A DNA stretch of 64,000 nucleotides from Loxodes magnus (GCA_946699065.1 CAMPDV010000453.1:206673-270672); one strand, 5' to 3'; shown: positions 1-13,689, numbered from the stretch's first letter. The notes: a model not told the origin generated them from the letters alone. A program made the numbers and translations.

Positions 1-600
1 CATTAGTCTCACTTTTTTACTTATAATGCCTCTGGATTTTTCTTTAATAAATCACTTAAAATATTTGCTTTATTTAAGAGCTTAACTACATCTAGATTGT
101 GATCAAAGATCTTTTATACGACTCAATTACTGAATTACCGCCTAATATTTCTATCATCAGCTATGAAAATTTATTGGATAGTATAAGGTTATTTATTCTA
201 GGCCTAAGTTAAGGACATACTTTTTAAATAGATCTTAGATAGTAACTTTCCGATCATTATCAATAAAAATTTCTTACTGGTTTTAATAAAAAGCAATCAC
301 CTTAACTAATTTCATCTTACATAGCAACAATAAGCTCTCTCTTGTCTAATTACTAACCCTCTATTAGTAGTTATCTACTATATTAGACTAATAAAGGATA
401 TTAAAATATCAGTATCAAGCGTGATATCCTAGGGTGTTCATTCTCTCCCATTAATTTTAGTCTATTAAGCCTTACTCTCTTTATGCAACTCATTACCCTT
501 TAACAATTATTCGATTTTATTTAATTTACCACTTTTAAGAATATTCTTCCAACGAGATTTTAAGCTTATCTAGAATAAGAAATATAGTTTTAAGTTGAAA
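1..600. other. stretch without a recognised gene
   Basis: AT-rich and mixed in strand composition. No motif, repeat or paralogue of other parts of the window was recognised here. A frame continuous with the next entry is open through it, but openness means little under this code. Confidence 0.4.
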
Positions 601-855
601 GGTGTAGTTGGAAAAGAAATTAGCACCATTATTTATTCTACTAGAGCTACCAGAAATGAACCTTCATTTATAGGGGACAAAGCATATTAGCAAGTGAATG
701 GATAGAAATAGTCAATGATAACTACTTAAGAGATATCTTTAAGTTACTAAGAGAATAACTTATTTTACCCTAGTATTAAAGCTTGAAAGCGTATGATAGT
801 ATCTGATTGCTTTAAAACTAAAAATAATATTAGGGAGGAAAGAAAGAAAGAATGA
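601..855 (+). CDS. possible C-terminal coding segment, unknown function
   Basis: The frame starting at 601 reads about 84 residues rich in Gly, Glu, Asp, Lys and Thr (for example GKEISTIIYSTRATRNEP) and meets TGA TAA at 853-858. This composition and the purine-rich plus strand differ from the surrounding hydrophobic AT-rich filler, which is why it is listed. No family was recognised and no start is visible. The same frame stays open to 1636 as a Lys/Gln-rich stretch, so the gene could be longer or the segment may be chance. Its neighbour downstream is the RING/coiled-coil gene at 1637. Confidence 0.25.
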
Positions 856-1636
856 TAATATTATGGAAGGAGTAGGATTATGATAATTAAAGATAAGTAG
901 CATACTGAGCAGTTAATCAATTGCTACTAATATTAAGAGCTCTAGGAAGAAGATTTTAGTATATTAATAGAAGAACTTAAAATAAGAGAAGACAGTAGCT
1001 AGTTTCAATAGATGCATCTAAGACTTCATTATTACCTTTTATAAACTTTAATTATCTGCAGAATCAATTTATAAGGGTTTGAGAGAATTGATGGTGAAAT
1101 GCTTTAACGTAAAAGGTTAATTGGAAGCAATTTCATAATAGATAAACATATAAAAAATGAAAGTTAATTCCAGATATCTCTAGTTAAGCCAGCTTTAAAT
1201 TTAAATAAAGTAAAAAAGCATAAAAAAGTCATCACAAAGACGAAAGATGTTTAAAAGCCTATAAAATGTAAAATAAGTATCTTTCAAACTATATCATAAA
1301 TTAATTTCTATCAAAAGCATTAGAAACTTTTTGAGTTTTCTTCTCAACTTTAAGTTTATCACAAGAAAAAAAAAAAACGGCTCTATGATAAACATTTTTT
1401 TTATAATATAATAAAGCCAATTAAACAATCAACTGATGCATAAAAAACGCAAAAACAAGCATAGAAACCTTTATAAAAATAAATAAGGAGTTAGTTTTCA
1501 AGAGTAATTAGGTAAGAAAATATAGTAAGTGAGTTATTAACAAAGAAAGATAAAATCAAATGCAAAATAAAAAATTTATTTTATAATTAAGCTTAATATA
1601 TAAGCATTAATAAATCAGTCTCATAATTATTTTCTC

Positions 1637-3874
1637 ATGGACTTCAAGTAAAGATGTGGCTATTGGGGAGTGTGTATGCAAAAAGTAGTTTCTAGGATCT
1701 AATTAAACTGTGGACATGTTTTCTGTAAAGAGCATTGGCCTACTATAAGATAAAAATTCAAAATTTAGGAGAATTATGCAGCTGAATTTTTATGCATGTA
1801 GTAGCATTCAAGTAAGTTAACTGGATAGGAAGTAAAATTACTTGACCAAATATTAATGGACTAAGAATCAGGTGATGAAATCCCTAGTTAGATAAATTAA
1901 AATACAATAGCTGCCTCTAGTTCTTCTATATCATAACTATAAGAAGAAAATCAGAATTTAAAGTAATAGATTCAAAATTTACAGTTAGAAAAGAATAAAG
2001 TGAAAGGCTCCAACCAAATGTAAGAATATGACAGTTTAGTTAATCAAATCTCTTAATAACTTCGTCATTCTTATTCAACTTTATCTAACTATTTGGAGTA
2101 AACAAATTCCTAAGAAAATATGATCAGTACATTATCTTCATAAGTCTAAGACTTACAATTTAAATTAGACAAAATAAATGAAGAGAAAGAATAGTTAGCA
2201 TAACTTTATAAGGAAGAATGTGAAAAGAGAGGAAATGAGAAAAAGTAATATGAAGAATAGTCTTTGAAACTACAATATATGCAAGAAAATTAAACTCAAT
2301 TAAGAGATGAAAGAAAAATATATAAAAAGAATGAGAAATAATATTAATTAATATTAAAAGAGTATGAGTTAAAAATTAAACAGTATGAAGATAATCTAAA
2401 ATAAAAAGCTCAATAAACATCATTTGAGTCCTAGAAAGTTTAAATATTGGAATCAGAACTATATAAATAAAAGAAAGAAAAAGAGAACCTTTAAGATATA
2501 TACTAAAAGGAATAGTAGTAAAATGCTTTGCTAAATTAAGATTTACAATAGAAATATTAAACTCTAATTCTTAAGAAAGATTAATAGCAACAGGAACATT
2601 TAAATAGCTAATGTGTTTTATAAGCTTAATTAAAGGAATTAGATTAAAAGTATATTGATATGAAAAAAATCAATGAAACTCTTTAGAAATAATTAAGCGA
2701 GGAATAGCAAAAGATAATTGAACTATAAGAAAATAATTTACATTTACAAAAATAGAACTAGGTTTTATAAAATTCCAAAATCGAGAATTTTTAAAGCAAA
2801 AATTTTGAATTTTAGGAAAAAAGTGAGTATATTGTATTAGATAACCAAAATTAATGCTCTTATCCATATTGCAAAAACAGAGAAATTAAATAAATTAGAC
2901 CTTGCAATAATTGGATTTGCAAAGTTCATTTATTTAGCTATTTAGAAAATTAAACAAAAGGATATGTTATTCAAAACAGTATAAAAGTTTGCTCCTACAT
3001 TTAATGCGCATTTTAAAGCTGTTAATCACCACATTTAATAGATTCATAGCTAATTTAATGAGCTTGCTCTTAGAAATTCTATTATTACTTAAAATTTGCC
3101 TAACTAAGAGAGTTATATATCTATAATTATGAATAAGGAAAAGCATGTCTAGGAGGGCATTGTAATAAGACAAAAAATGAGTTCTTTAAAAGAAATTGTA
3201 AATGTTCTGAAGAAATATGCACAAATTGTGCTGTTGAGTTACTTCAATAGTTTTAAAAATGTAGTGAGCCTGATTGTAACTAAGTTATGAACTCATAATA
3301 ACTTGAATGCTTAAAAATTCTAGAATCCTTTTAATAAAAGATGATACTAAGAAATTCTTATTTTTCATTAAATGGAAATTGCTTTTTTTGCAAAAAACCT
3401 TATAACAAAGAAATGGAATCACTTTCTTGCAATCACTACGTTTGTTAAATTGAACTCGCTAATTTTATAAGATCATAAATTTAAAAAAACTGCATAAGTG
3501 AATAGGATCTAAGTTGCTAAACCTGTAGAAAACCTTTTGGAAATGAATTAATTTAAAAATATGGAGGCATTTAGATTCTTTGAAACAATCTATAACCAAG
3601 ATAAAATACACAAGTATAGTATAAAACGGAATTAGCTCAAACTTAGAATTATTAGTATTTTTAAAACTAGTTCAAGCAATAAAATAAAGACAACTAAGAT
3701 TAATAAAACCCCTTTACTGCCAAAGTAGATTGACCAATTTGTAAGTATTGCTAGAAGCGAAATGCCAATCATTAAGTATAAGGAGTATAACTTTGTAAAG
3801 ATTGTTTCTAACACGTCTGCTATAAATGTGGTTAGAGCGAACATTTTGGAGATTGTGAAAAGTCTTAATAATGA
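1637..3874 (+). CDS. RING/coiled-coil/cysteine-rich protein, copy 1
   Basis: A single frame of 745 codons with UAA/UAG = Gln. The start ATG at 1637 places zinc ligands C7, C13, C25, H27, C30 and H33 (LNCGHVFCKEHW), the same numbering as in the paralogues. Residues about 75-400 form a Gln/Glu/Lys-rich coiled coil. The rest is cysteine-rich: a C-x4-C/C-x2-C block, a second RING-like module (CFFCKKPYNKEM ... SCNHYVC ... SCQTCRKPF) and a C-terminal block of CxxC pairs ending near HFGDCEKSQQ. One in-frame TGA (3059) lies where copies 2 and 4 have Trp (QWAC). It ends at TAA TAA TGA. By family logic it could be a ubiquitin ligase, but no substrate can be inferred. The 3' part is duplicated at 12071-13129. 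Confidence 0.8.
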
Positions 3875-4088
3875 CTTTGATAAGAAATTTTAATTTTATT
3901 ATAAATTCTAGAAAGTATTAATATATTAATCATCTAAAGCTTCTTCATTCTATTAAAATAATCTCATAGTAAAAATACTTAAATGCGGTTAAGCTATTAT
4001 ATAAGAGTTTAGCAATCAAAATGAAAACTTATTAAAATAGTTATATAATTAGAGTCTCTAGGTGATCTAGTAAAGTAACTTTACGAAA
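3043..4088 (+). repeat. duplicated segment, first copy
   Basis: It covers the last part of copy 1 and about 210 bases downstream. It matches 12071-13129 in direct orientation, base for base over most of its length with a few indels. The match stops abruptly at both ends, just after the shared motif GTAACTTTACGAA on the right. Confidence 0.85.
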
Positions 4089-6120
4089 TTTGAAAAAGTA
4101 CATGAATTATTTTTAATTAAGCTACATTATTAGAAAAACTTGAGAAATGGAAATTACAAGGCGATTGTACTTAAAGAGTGATTTCATAAAATAAATAACT
4201 AATTTAAATATTTGTTGATTTAAGATAATTAAGCTTGATAAATGGTTTATTTCATGATTATTTATATTTTAAAAGTGCTAGATTTAAAATAAATAACTAT
4301 CCCTATAATTGTTAACTTTTTTTAAAAAGCAAATGAATGTGATTTAGAATAAAAAGTTCATATTCTTTTCTATTTAATTAACGAACAAAGTTTATCAATC
4401 TAAGCGTTTATATAAAAGAGAAGCTTTACTATAAAACTAAGCGCATTTATAAAATTTCAGATAGCTATAAGAACAAAATTATGCTTGCTGGTAAGATAAA
4501 TGCTTAGATATAGCTTCTAACTTTAAAATAAAGCTATTTGTTTTATTTACTTTAGTAACTTAAAATTTTAGAACTGACTGATAACAAAAGCATCAAAGTG
4601 AGTACTTTTAAGAAAATCATTTATTAAGCAGTAAGAATATGCAAACTAGCTAAAGATAAAGGATCAAAAGCTTCCTTAGAGGTATCTTAGAATATTTTTC
4701 TTACCTTGACTCTCTTTTTAAGTAATTATAATAATCTAAGAAGCACAAATTAAGAATATCAGTCCTAGATGCTTTAAATTAATTAAGCCTAAAGCTTAGA
4801 AGGTTTATCTAAGATAACTATATTAATTTAAAATGAGAAGTGAAGAAACTCCTTCACTTCTTATATCTTTAACTATCTTATTCTACCAAAATTAATTTTA
4901 CTATTATTAGATGGATAAATTTGATTCTATCTTTAAGCTTTAAGAGATTGTTTAGTTGATACCTTTATTTTAATTCTTATAACTAAACTGATGACTTCTA
5001 TAGTTGAAAAGCTATAATTAAAGATATTAAAGTTTTAATTAAATCCTCATCAAATAGATTGTCAAAGCTTCTTCCTTAATCGAAGTAATCTAATTCAAAG
5101 CCTTACTTAATATCTCGTTAATAGAGCTTATGATCTAAATATCTAACTAATAATTAAAGCTTTTGGCAATACTTTGAATAGATTCCAAACTAATTCTTGG
5201 ATCATTAGATACACTCTAAATTTAAGTGCCAAATGACTAAATAAAAAATAATGAGTCAAATTAATAAGCTTTATTTACTAAAATGTAACTCATATCCACC
5301 ACAATTAAATATCTTTCTAGTTAAATAAGCCTAGCTAGCTCTGTATTTATTATGTAATATATATTTCATTTTTAATATCCTAATTATTTATGAAAACAAA
5401 TAATTAAAATTATTAATCCCTATTTTCTGGAACTAAGGGATTTAATATCCCTAAGTTTTTATATTTAGCCTTGCAATTTTAGTTAATTTTTTTAATGATT
5501 TTTCATTCTCGTTTCGAATATAAGATAGAGACTGCTAAGAAAAGGTTTATTACTATTGTTAAGCACTTTTCTGGGTTCTAAGATTTCTATGTTCCTCTTT
5601 TTTTTGCTTTAATTGTTTTCCTTTTAGAAGGTTTATATTAATTTAATATTCTTATTAATTTATGTTCCTTCACTTCTGATATTAGGATAAAATTCTTACA
5701 TTGAATCCTGAGAAATTCATTCTGCATAAATAATTGTAATATTTCTTTATCATCTAAAGCAAATATTTTTACCATGTTCCTAGATTATTATCTCGTAAAG
5801 CTTAGCTGAGAAAAGAAAATTAGATATCTATATAATTTCCTTTACTATCTTACTAATTTCTTTTAAGTTAGTTGCTTGTCTTAAGTTATATCAATTAAAA
5901 GGAATTGTAATAGCTTGGCATTTTGCATTAGACCTTTATTTAACATTTTTACTTAATTTAATAAAAATTATTTTTCTCTTATTTTCTATTTTTCGCTTAT
6001 TATCTAAATGAAAAATTAGACTTTTATTTCTAGAGCGAAAAACCAATAGATGCTTCGTCCTTTAAATTTATATTAATAGTTACTCTCTTACTTAAGATAA
6101 AAGCCTAAGTTGTTTTTCTA
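3875..6120. other. spacer between convergent RING-family genes
   Basis: No gene recognised. Parts of it (about 4480-4830 and 5100-5400, then about 5500-5900) match 15240-15540, about 15960-16070, 17300-17570 and about 17650-17830 weakly but in the same order, so it is the older-diverged spacer of a duplicated unit. Indels between the copies are not multiples of three, which argues against a conserved protein here. Confidence 0.5.
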
Positions 6121-9065
6121 AAAAGATGAAAATAATAAATAGATGATATTATATATTTAATTACTAGAAATGCTTCACTAAGCTTAGGTTAAATTACTTA
6201 TATAATTAAGATTAAAGCTACTATTTAAGATATTTTAGCTTTATTTTATAGATTTAACTATTAATTAGCTTTATTATTACTTAGTTATGTTTGTAAGTTT
6301 TATCACATTAATGGTTTATTACAGTTTCCTGCATGGATTTGCTAACCACATCTTTCACATATGAAATTTTTACAGTTATTGCAAAGAGGAATTCCTTACC
6401 CCTAATTTACGACTGGTCTTATCTAGCATGCTTTACACATTAATTACCCTTGAGATTGCATCATCTACGTAGAAGGTTATGTTTAAAACGTTGAATATTG
6501 TCCTTGTTGAATTGGAGTTTAAACGTATTGCTGATTTTGCTGAGGTACCTAACCTTGCTAAATATAGTTTTGTGGAACTTCATTAGATATTTTTATTTAC
6601 TAGTTGTTTTATCTAAAATATAATACCTTCTAATATGACTAGCTATCTGTACATTTTTTAATTAATTCGTTGCTAAAAGCTTGTTTGCAGGTTTAGCAGC
6701 TTAAGTCCTATTCACTTACGCAGTTTTTTTAAATTTATTAGATTATAAAATTAGCAAGTTCATTAACACAAGCATAGTGACTACAAGAAAGTGAAACCAT
6801 TTCTTAGTTATAAGGCTTTTTACAAAAAGAACAACTTTTTCTTTGATTTTCTCAGTCTTGAGTTTTAATTAACATAAGTTATTTAGCCTTTTATAAGCAA
6901 GCCAAGCAATCTATTTAATCTTAATTCAAAGGTTAAGCACAAATAGGATTACAACATTTTTTAAATTAATACATTATTTATACTGCACATTCTGTACATA
7001 TTTCGTCTTAACATTGGCATCCTCTTCTAAAGTATTCTGTACTATTCTTATTGCAATTACCTCCTGAACACATTTTATACTATTCGTAACTATAAACATA
7101 TTATTATCTTAAATTAGCGAATCTATAATAACGGTTAAACTCATTGCCACATGCCCATTTAATTTATTATTAGTTTAAAGTATGAATAGAATTACAGTTA
7201 GGAAATCCACACTTAACTTATAGGCTTTTTTCATCTTAGTGAGTGATAACATATCCTTTAGTTCTATTTTATATAAAATGCAATAAATGAGTATTACAAA
7301 TTAAGTTACCACAAGGCTCTATTTTTGTTAAATTTGGATTGTTACAAACTCCATAAGCACATTTTGGAGTTTCGTCTTTTTGTATTCAAACTGAATTTTT
7401 ATCAGGTTAATTTTCCTAAGCATTATCTCTTCTACTAGAAGCTAAATCATAAAGTTGTTTTACTTTAATTTCAGATTCTTACAAACTTTGCTTTAATTTT
7501 ATAATTTCAGCTTCTTTGAGGGACATTTAATCATTAATATTTTATAACTTTTACTTATATTCTTATAACGTATAATCTTAGTTTTAAAAGGAGTTTTAGG
7601 CTTACTTCTATCATTCTTAATTTTATTAACTTAACCTTTTATTTTCTTATTCTAGCTATAGAATAGTCTTTTCATACTATTATTTTTACTATACTACATT
7701 TTATTACATAGTTATAATTTCTTGTTGTAATCTTGCAATAAATTGGTCTTTACTTTGTTTTTCTGAATTTATTCTTTATATTTCCTGAGTTTATTATTAG
7801 TATACTAAATTCATACTATCTTTTTATTACCTTTCTTTGCTAAGTTCTTATTCCACTATTGAAAGTTTTTGTTGATTTTCTTGGCTTTATGTATAAGATA
7901 ACTATAATTATTTTTCAAGCTCCTAAATTCTATTCTATAAATTACTTATTTAGGTTTAAAAATCTTGAAACTTCTTTTCATTTTTTAAGAATTTTTTTCT
8001 TTCCTCTCTTAATTCATTTAAGTTTTCTTGCAAGTCTTTTACGATATTATTTTGCTAAGTATTCTGCTACTCTAAATTACTGGCTTTAGAAGTTAATTCT
8101 AATATTTATTACTTTTAATATTCTTCTTTTTATATGAATGTACTCTTTTCCGTTTAATAGTTCTAATTTTCAAAGTTCTTTTAAGATATTTACTATTCTA
8201 GATTTTTTATTTATATCTCTAAACTAAATTTTTATTAGTTTAATTCCTAGATTTGATATAGAGGTTAATTCTATTATAAGCTATTCTATTTCATTTTATT
8301 TATTTCTTCTTCGTATTATTTTTTTTCATTTGCTCTATTTTAGCATACTTCCTTATAAACTGTTGTAAGTTTCTCTTTCTCTAACTTTATTTTGTCTAAA
8401 TTAGATTCTAAGTCTTTATTTTACTGAGTAAATTGCCTTATTTAACTTTCTAGTAAGTTTATTTATTCATTTTAAGGAGTTAGGGAGGTTCTTTGAAGTA
8501 GCTCAGAAATTTGATTAACTGGATTACTAAAACCACTTTATTGGTTTGAGCTTTGCAATCTTTCTACTTCCTATTTTAAATTTTGATTCTATGATTTAAG
8601 GTTTTAGTTTTCTTCTTGTAATTAAGTTGCAAGAATATTAGATGAATCGCTATTATTTTAAGTTTATAAAGCAGGCATTATCTCCTCTATTTCTTAATTG
8701 AGTAGTATTTAATCAAGTATATTAGCTTGTTAAGCTGTTAATTTATTTTAATGCTACTACATGCATAGAAACTCCACTGATTAATTTTAACTTTATTATC
8801 CTAAATTTGTTTAACTTCCACTTTTAATCATTTACCACTAAGATTTCCAATGTTCTTTACAGAACATATGTCCACAGCTTAGTGTAATACTTGATACTAC
8901 TTTTTAGTCGCACAGTCCTCAGAAAGTACAGACTTACTGTTGTTGCATTTATAATAAAAATTAAAGAAAAAGGCTTTAAATATAATAATTATAAAGGAAA
9001 TATTTTATTTTATAAATCATCTAATAAGCTTTTATGTTGACTATCTTTAAGCCTTCTATTTAATT
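6121..9065 (-). repeat. duplicated segment carrying RING gene copy 2
   Basis: It matches 18048-20991 in direct orientation over about 2.94 kb, nearly base for base. The copies diverge abruptly at both ends. An older, gapped third copy lies at about 34650-37240. Confidence 0.9.
6303..8948 (-). CDS. RING/coiled-coil/cysteine-rich protein, copy 2
   Basis: One frame of 881 codons from ATG at 8948 to TGA at 6303-6305. N-terminal RING-like ligands are C7, C13, C25, H27, C30, H33, C62 and H66 (LSCGHMFCKEHW, then FLCMQQH). Residues about 70-525 are a Gln/Glu/Lys/Asn coiled coil. From about 530 there are CAYGVC and PCGNLIC pairs, WACGNEF, a second RING-like module (SCSFCKKPY ... SCSHYAC ... SCQTCKQAF), a Gln-rich linker and a C-terminal CxxC cluster ending HAGNCNKPLM. 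In-frame TGA falls at residue 10 (Trp in copy 1), in QNQE-x-QKQ, in SV-x-I and in TQD-x-EN. It is convergent with copy 1. It is probably intact. A ubiquitin-ligase role is inference from the RING only. Confidence 0.8.
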
Positions 9066-10380
9066 TCTTTACTTATTTATTGCTAGCTATTGTTGATTAT
9101 CTCCTATCTTCTGTTTATTTCTGAATAAATGGAATATTGAAATTAAACTAAAAGTTAAATAACTAAGCTAATAAATTTTAGAGATGAAGCATTTGAGAAA
9201 GTTCTTATCATTTTCCTTAATAGTGTCTATTTACAAGAATCAATTCACCAAACTTAATTCTTTTGAAATATGAATAGAATTTATTTTCCGTTAGATTCTT
9301 AAACGCTTCATAAGAATTTATTTCATATTTAATAATCAAATAGTCAAGCAATCAAATAAAGCAGCTAGTTCTGCTTTTGATGCTTATTAATTCTATTTAA
9401 ATAGGGCTTTAAAAGAAATGCCTATATCATGAGTTTATCTTATAAAAATAGAGAAAATTAGTTAAAGCAAACACAATTGAAATTATCGTTGCTTAAGGAA
9501 TCTACTTATTATGGAAAAATTAAGCAAGTAACTATAATTAAATCCTTACTTAACTGACTATATGAATACTTTGTCTTAATTTAAAAAAGGAATAAATCAT
9601 GCTTTCTTTGTTTAATATCTCAGATCAAGTCATTATTTTGATCATGACTTTAAGCAGAAAGATAGTTAAATTTAAAAATTCTTATTAATTAGCAGAGTAA
9701 TGGGAGAGTTATCTATCGTAGATGTATTATCATCATAAATTTTCTCTGGCTTTTTTCAATTTATCACTATAGTACTATAAGCTTTTGCTTAAGCTTTAAT
9801 AATTTCCCATTACTAAGAATTAATTAACTTCAATGTCTTCTCTCTCATATTCCTATAATATCAAACATGATTCCTAAATATTTAGCCTCAGATATCTTTT
9901 CTTCTATTTCATCTACTGTTTTGCACTAAATATATCTATCAGTAATGAAAAAGGGACAAGCATAGTTTTCTTTAATGTTAGCAAATAGTAGCAGTAAGCG
10001 ATTTGTATAGCTTAATGCAAGTATTAAGAGCCTTAGTATTTTCTTAATTTCTAAAACTGATTTAAGAAGCTTTAAAAGATAACTATTTATATTAGCTGCT
10101 ATTTATTAAAGGAATATCATTTTATACTTATAATCAACAAGCCTTTCGTTCTTAGTTATTAGTTCATGCTTTATTTATAAATGCAGCCAAATTAGTAAAA
10201 ATGTATATTAGAACTGAAAGCTAAGCTTCTCTTTAAAAAGAGTCCTTAGTAGATAACTATCTTATATTTATCTTTCTGCCTTACTAAATATCTTTAATCC
10301 ATATACCTTCTATAATTGCTAGGTATACCCAAGTTTCTATAAATAAGTTAATTCCACAAGTAATCTAAATATAGCTAATT
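8949..10380. other. spacer without recognised gene
   Basis: No gene recognised. Its first 600 bases (9000-9600) match 37240-37760, the flank of the decayed RING copy 5, showing that the older duplication extended past the gene. Confidence 0.45.
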
Positions 10381-11000
10381 TAGATATTAATGATATAATA
10401 AGGAAATTAATCTAAGTATAACTAAATACAGTTGTATTGAAAGTAAGAGCTAAAGTATATTAGTATAGGCTCTTGCATTATTAGTTGTTTTATTATAGAG
10501 AGAAGGAGGGCTTTTATTCTTAAGTATCTAGGGAACTTTAAGATTGAGTTATAAAAATAAGAGTTCTATTAACTAGATAATGGAAATAGTAAAATAGCCA
10601 GCTTCTATGTAATTAAAGGGAAGATATAATTTCATAAATTTCATGTGTAAACTAACTGACATTATAATACATCTATAACTAAGATTTTAGAGTTAAAGGA
10701 AAATAAAAATAAACTTTAGTTAGAAAAATAGTAAAGAGATAAGTGCTTCAGATCTAGTCAAAAATAATCTATTGGATATAAAGCTTAAGCAATCATTATA
10801 GAACCTAAGAAAAAGCTAAAAGAGATTCTAGCAATGACTGAATAAAACGTCAAGAACTAAAGTAATCTATTAGAAAGAATCAGGTTGAAGATAAAGTAGT
10901 TTTAAAAGAAATTAGAAGAATATAAGGCTTTGCTATAGCAAAAGAAGAATAAATGAAGTAAATAAAAATGAAAAGGAAGGATGATATCTTCTAAATAAAT
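10381..11000 (+). CDS. possible coiled-coil protein fragment
   Basis: The frame of base 10381 reads a Lys/Glu/Gln/Leu-rich coil with regular heptads (for example LLERIRLKIKQFQKKLEEY and LELKENKNKLQLEKQQRDK) preceded by a less charged part containing two Cys and several His. The purine-rich plus strand agrees. A degraded relative lies at 23330-23512, next to the LINE 3' end. Neither start nor stop can be fixed. Function is not recognised; a TRIM-like coil is one possibility. Confidence 0.4.
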
Positions 11001-11569
11001 TAAAATATTAAGCATAAAGCCAACTATAATCAAATTCATTCCTTAAATTTTACCTTATAATAATCTGAGTATGCATTTAAAAATCAAAGCTCATTCTTTA
11101 AATTTATCACTCAATTTTTCCTTAATTATTAAACTTTATTTAAACCAAAAGATACAATAAGTAAAGGATTAAATTTCATAATCATGTTGCTTTACACTAT
11201 AAAGGAAATAAAATTCCTCATAATTCTACTAATAATTAGTTATTTTATCTTCTTAAATAAAGAAATAAATCATTAAGCAATATTTTAATTTTTCTTCTTA
11301 AGTTTTTATTTTAAATATATAAAGCTTCACAGATATGCTAACTCAAAACATTTCTAAACATCTTTATCAAACAGAAGAAATATCTTTGCTATCTAAGTAT
11401 TTATTTCTATTTCTATATTTATTCCTTTTAGGTTACCATTTGGTGAGATGCTAAATTAAAAATTAGAACTAAACATATCTTTACAACTTCTAGAAAGCTT
11501 TTAACTTAAAATTTAGGTTTATTATGTAGAAAAATTAATAGCCAAAGTTTGTGTAGATTACTTGAAGTA

Positions 11570-11890
11570 TTTAAGTAACCTTCTTATTATTGAGGAATAA
11601 AGAATCTAAGTGTAGAAAATGTAAAATATGCATCTGATTGAATGTGAGTAAATTTGTCTTCTAAAAGCAAACACTCAAATACTTATTTAAGAGTGTTAGT
11701 TTATATAACCATAAAGTTATAAAATTACTTTATCAACAGAACTTAGTTTTAATAGTTCTAAGAAGAAAATAAAAGAGATAGTCACAAATAAGAATAAGAG
11801 TTATTAATAGAAGTAAAAGCTTAGTTATACTCTAAAAATAAAGATATTGAAGTAACTAATTATTCTTTCTATACTCTTAGTTATATTAGT
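11570..11890 (+). repeat. inverted copy of 37990-38320
   Basis: Reverse complement of the 37990-38320 region with moderate divergence. Anchors are GTAGAAAATGTAAAAT against CTAGAAAATGTAAAAT and a shared ACTCT...AAGATATT.AAGTAAC block. Single-base indels between the copies argue against constraint on a protein. Confidence 0.6.
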
Positions 11891-11994
11891 TAAGCTTTCA
11901 TTTGCTTTAGTTGAAGATACTCTAGCTTACTTTAAGTTTTACTAGGATATTTCACATATTGTTTAAAATTTAATTTTAGTATACATGAATCAAA

Positions 11995-12916
11995 AATATT
12001 AGGGCTTTGTTATTATTAGCGCTCCTGCATTAAATAGACATTTTCAAGCTGACAACTTTAAATAAAATTATTCATAGCTAATTTAATGAATTCGCTCTTA
12101 GAAATTCTATTATTACTTAAAATTTGCCTAACTAAGAGAGTTATATATCTATAATTATGAATAAGGAAAAGCATGTCTAGGAGGGCATTGTAATAAGACA
12201 AAAAATGAGTTCTTTAAAAGAAATTGTAAATCTTCTGAAGAAATATGCACAAATTGTGCTGTTGAGTTACTTCAATAGTTTTAAAAATGTAGTGAGCCTG
12301 ATTGTAACTAAGTTATGAACTCATAATAACTTGAATGCTTAAAAATTCTAGAATCCTTTTTAATAAAAGATGATACTAAAGACATAAGACTTAATACTAA
12401 GAAGTTCTTATCTTCCATTAAATAGAAATTGCTTTTTTTGCAAAAACCTTATAACAAAGAAATGGAATCACTTTCTTGCAATCACTACGTTTGTTAAATT
12501 GAACTCGCTAATTTTATAAGATCATAAATTTAAAAAACTGCAACAAGGATTTAAGTTGCTAAATCTGTAGAAAACCTTTTGGAAATGAATTAATTTAAAA
12601 ATATGGAGGCATTTAGATTCTTTGAAACAATCTATAAGCAAGATAAAATATACAAGTATAGTATAAAACGGAATTAGCTCAAACTTAGAATTATTAGTAT
12701 TTTTAAAATTAGTTCAAGCAATAAAATAAAGACAATTAAGATTAATAAAACTCCTTTACTGCCAAAGTAAATTGACCAATTTGTAAATATTGCTAGAAGC
12801 GAAATGCCAATCATTAAGGATAAGGAGTATAACTTTGTGAAGATTGTTTCTAACACGTCTGCTATAAATGTGGTTAGAGCAAACATTTTGGAGATTGTGA
12901 AAAGTCTTAATAATGA
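11995..12916 (+). pseudogene. truncated RING-family copy 3
   Basis: It holds only the 3' part of the family: it starts within the CxxC block before QLI.W and runs to the same TAA TAA TGA end as copy 1. The N-terminal RING and the coiled coil are missing. Relative to copy 1 it carries a 2-base deletion near 12050, a one-base loss in the CFFCK(K)PY run, several short gaps and a 21-base in-frame insertion, so the frame is broken. The downstream 210 bases are also shared with copy 1. Confidence 0.75.
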
Positions 12917-13129
12917 CTTTGATAAGAAATTTTAATTTTATTATAAATTCTAGAAAGTATTAATATATTAATCATCTAAAGCTTCTTCATTCTATTAAAA
13001 TAATCTCATAGTAAAAATACTTAAATGCGGTTAAGCTATTATATAAGAGTTTGGCAATCAAAATGAAAACTTATTGTGATAGTTATATAATTAGAGTCTC
13101 TAGGTGATCTAGTAAAGTAACTTTACGAA
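12071..13129 (+). repeat. duplicated segment, second copy
   Basis: Direct partner of 3043-4088; see that entry. Divergence is higher inside the coding part than in the last 250 bases. Confidence 0.85.
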
Positions 13130-13689
13130 GTTAAAAAAATATAATAATTATTGCTAGTTAAACTTAATATAATAGCTTAACTTTTATATTTAATTAGAGT
13201 AATGAAAATTTGTAATGCTATATATAATATCAATATGCTTGAGATAGTAGAAAGATAAATAGGCTTAAAATTAATAATAAGAAGATAATCAAGAAGACAA
13301 TATTATAAGATGAAGAAGTGTAAATATGTAATGATATAATAGCTATTAGGCTAATTTTTTATGGCTGCTTAATTTTACTATTACTAAACTTAAAGTATTC
13401 AGAATTACATAGCTTCAATGCTAGAAAACTCGAGAAAAGGAAATTAAAAGTAATTGCTTCCCTATTAATGATTTATTAAAATTACTTAGCTATTTTAAAT
13501 AAATTTTCCTTCAAGAAAAGTAAAATCTATAAATGCTTTAATTTATAGATGACTCTTTTATCCATCAGAAGTATTAAATTAAAAAAAGAATATCACTATA
13601 TATCTTCCAACTTTTCTTCAAACAAACGCACCTAGATTAGAATAACAATTTCATACTCAATTAATTTGATCAGCTGAACAAAGTTCATC
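12917..13689. other. spacer
   Basis: The first 210 bases belong to the duplicated segment. The remainder is weakly similar to 4090-4400. No gene recognised. Confidence 0.4.

Noticed and set aside
1637-3874. Calling the family RBR (RING-IBR-RING) ubiquitin ligases
   Set aside because: The first RING is separated from the cysteine-rich region by a coil of several hundred residues, and I cannot match the middle block to a true IBR by eye.
3983-5800. A continuous plus frame after copy 1 that reads like a membrane protein
   Set aside because: The related spacer at 15.2-17.6 kb differs by indels not divisible by three, and the frame simply runs on into the antisense of copy 2. AT-rich filler gives Leu/Ile/Phe/Lys/Asn strings in any frame.
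6303-8948. Explaining the internal TGAs as pseudogene nonsense mutations
   Set aside because: Copies 2, 4, 6 and 7 have no frameshifts over 870-890 codons, TGAs are shared among copies and face Trp, and copies exchange TGG and TGA in both directions.
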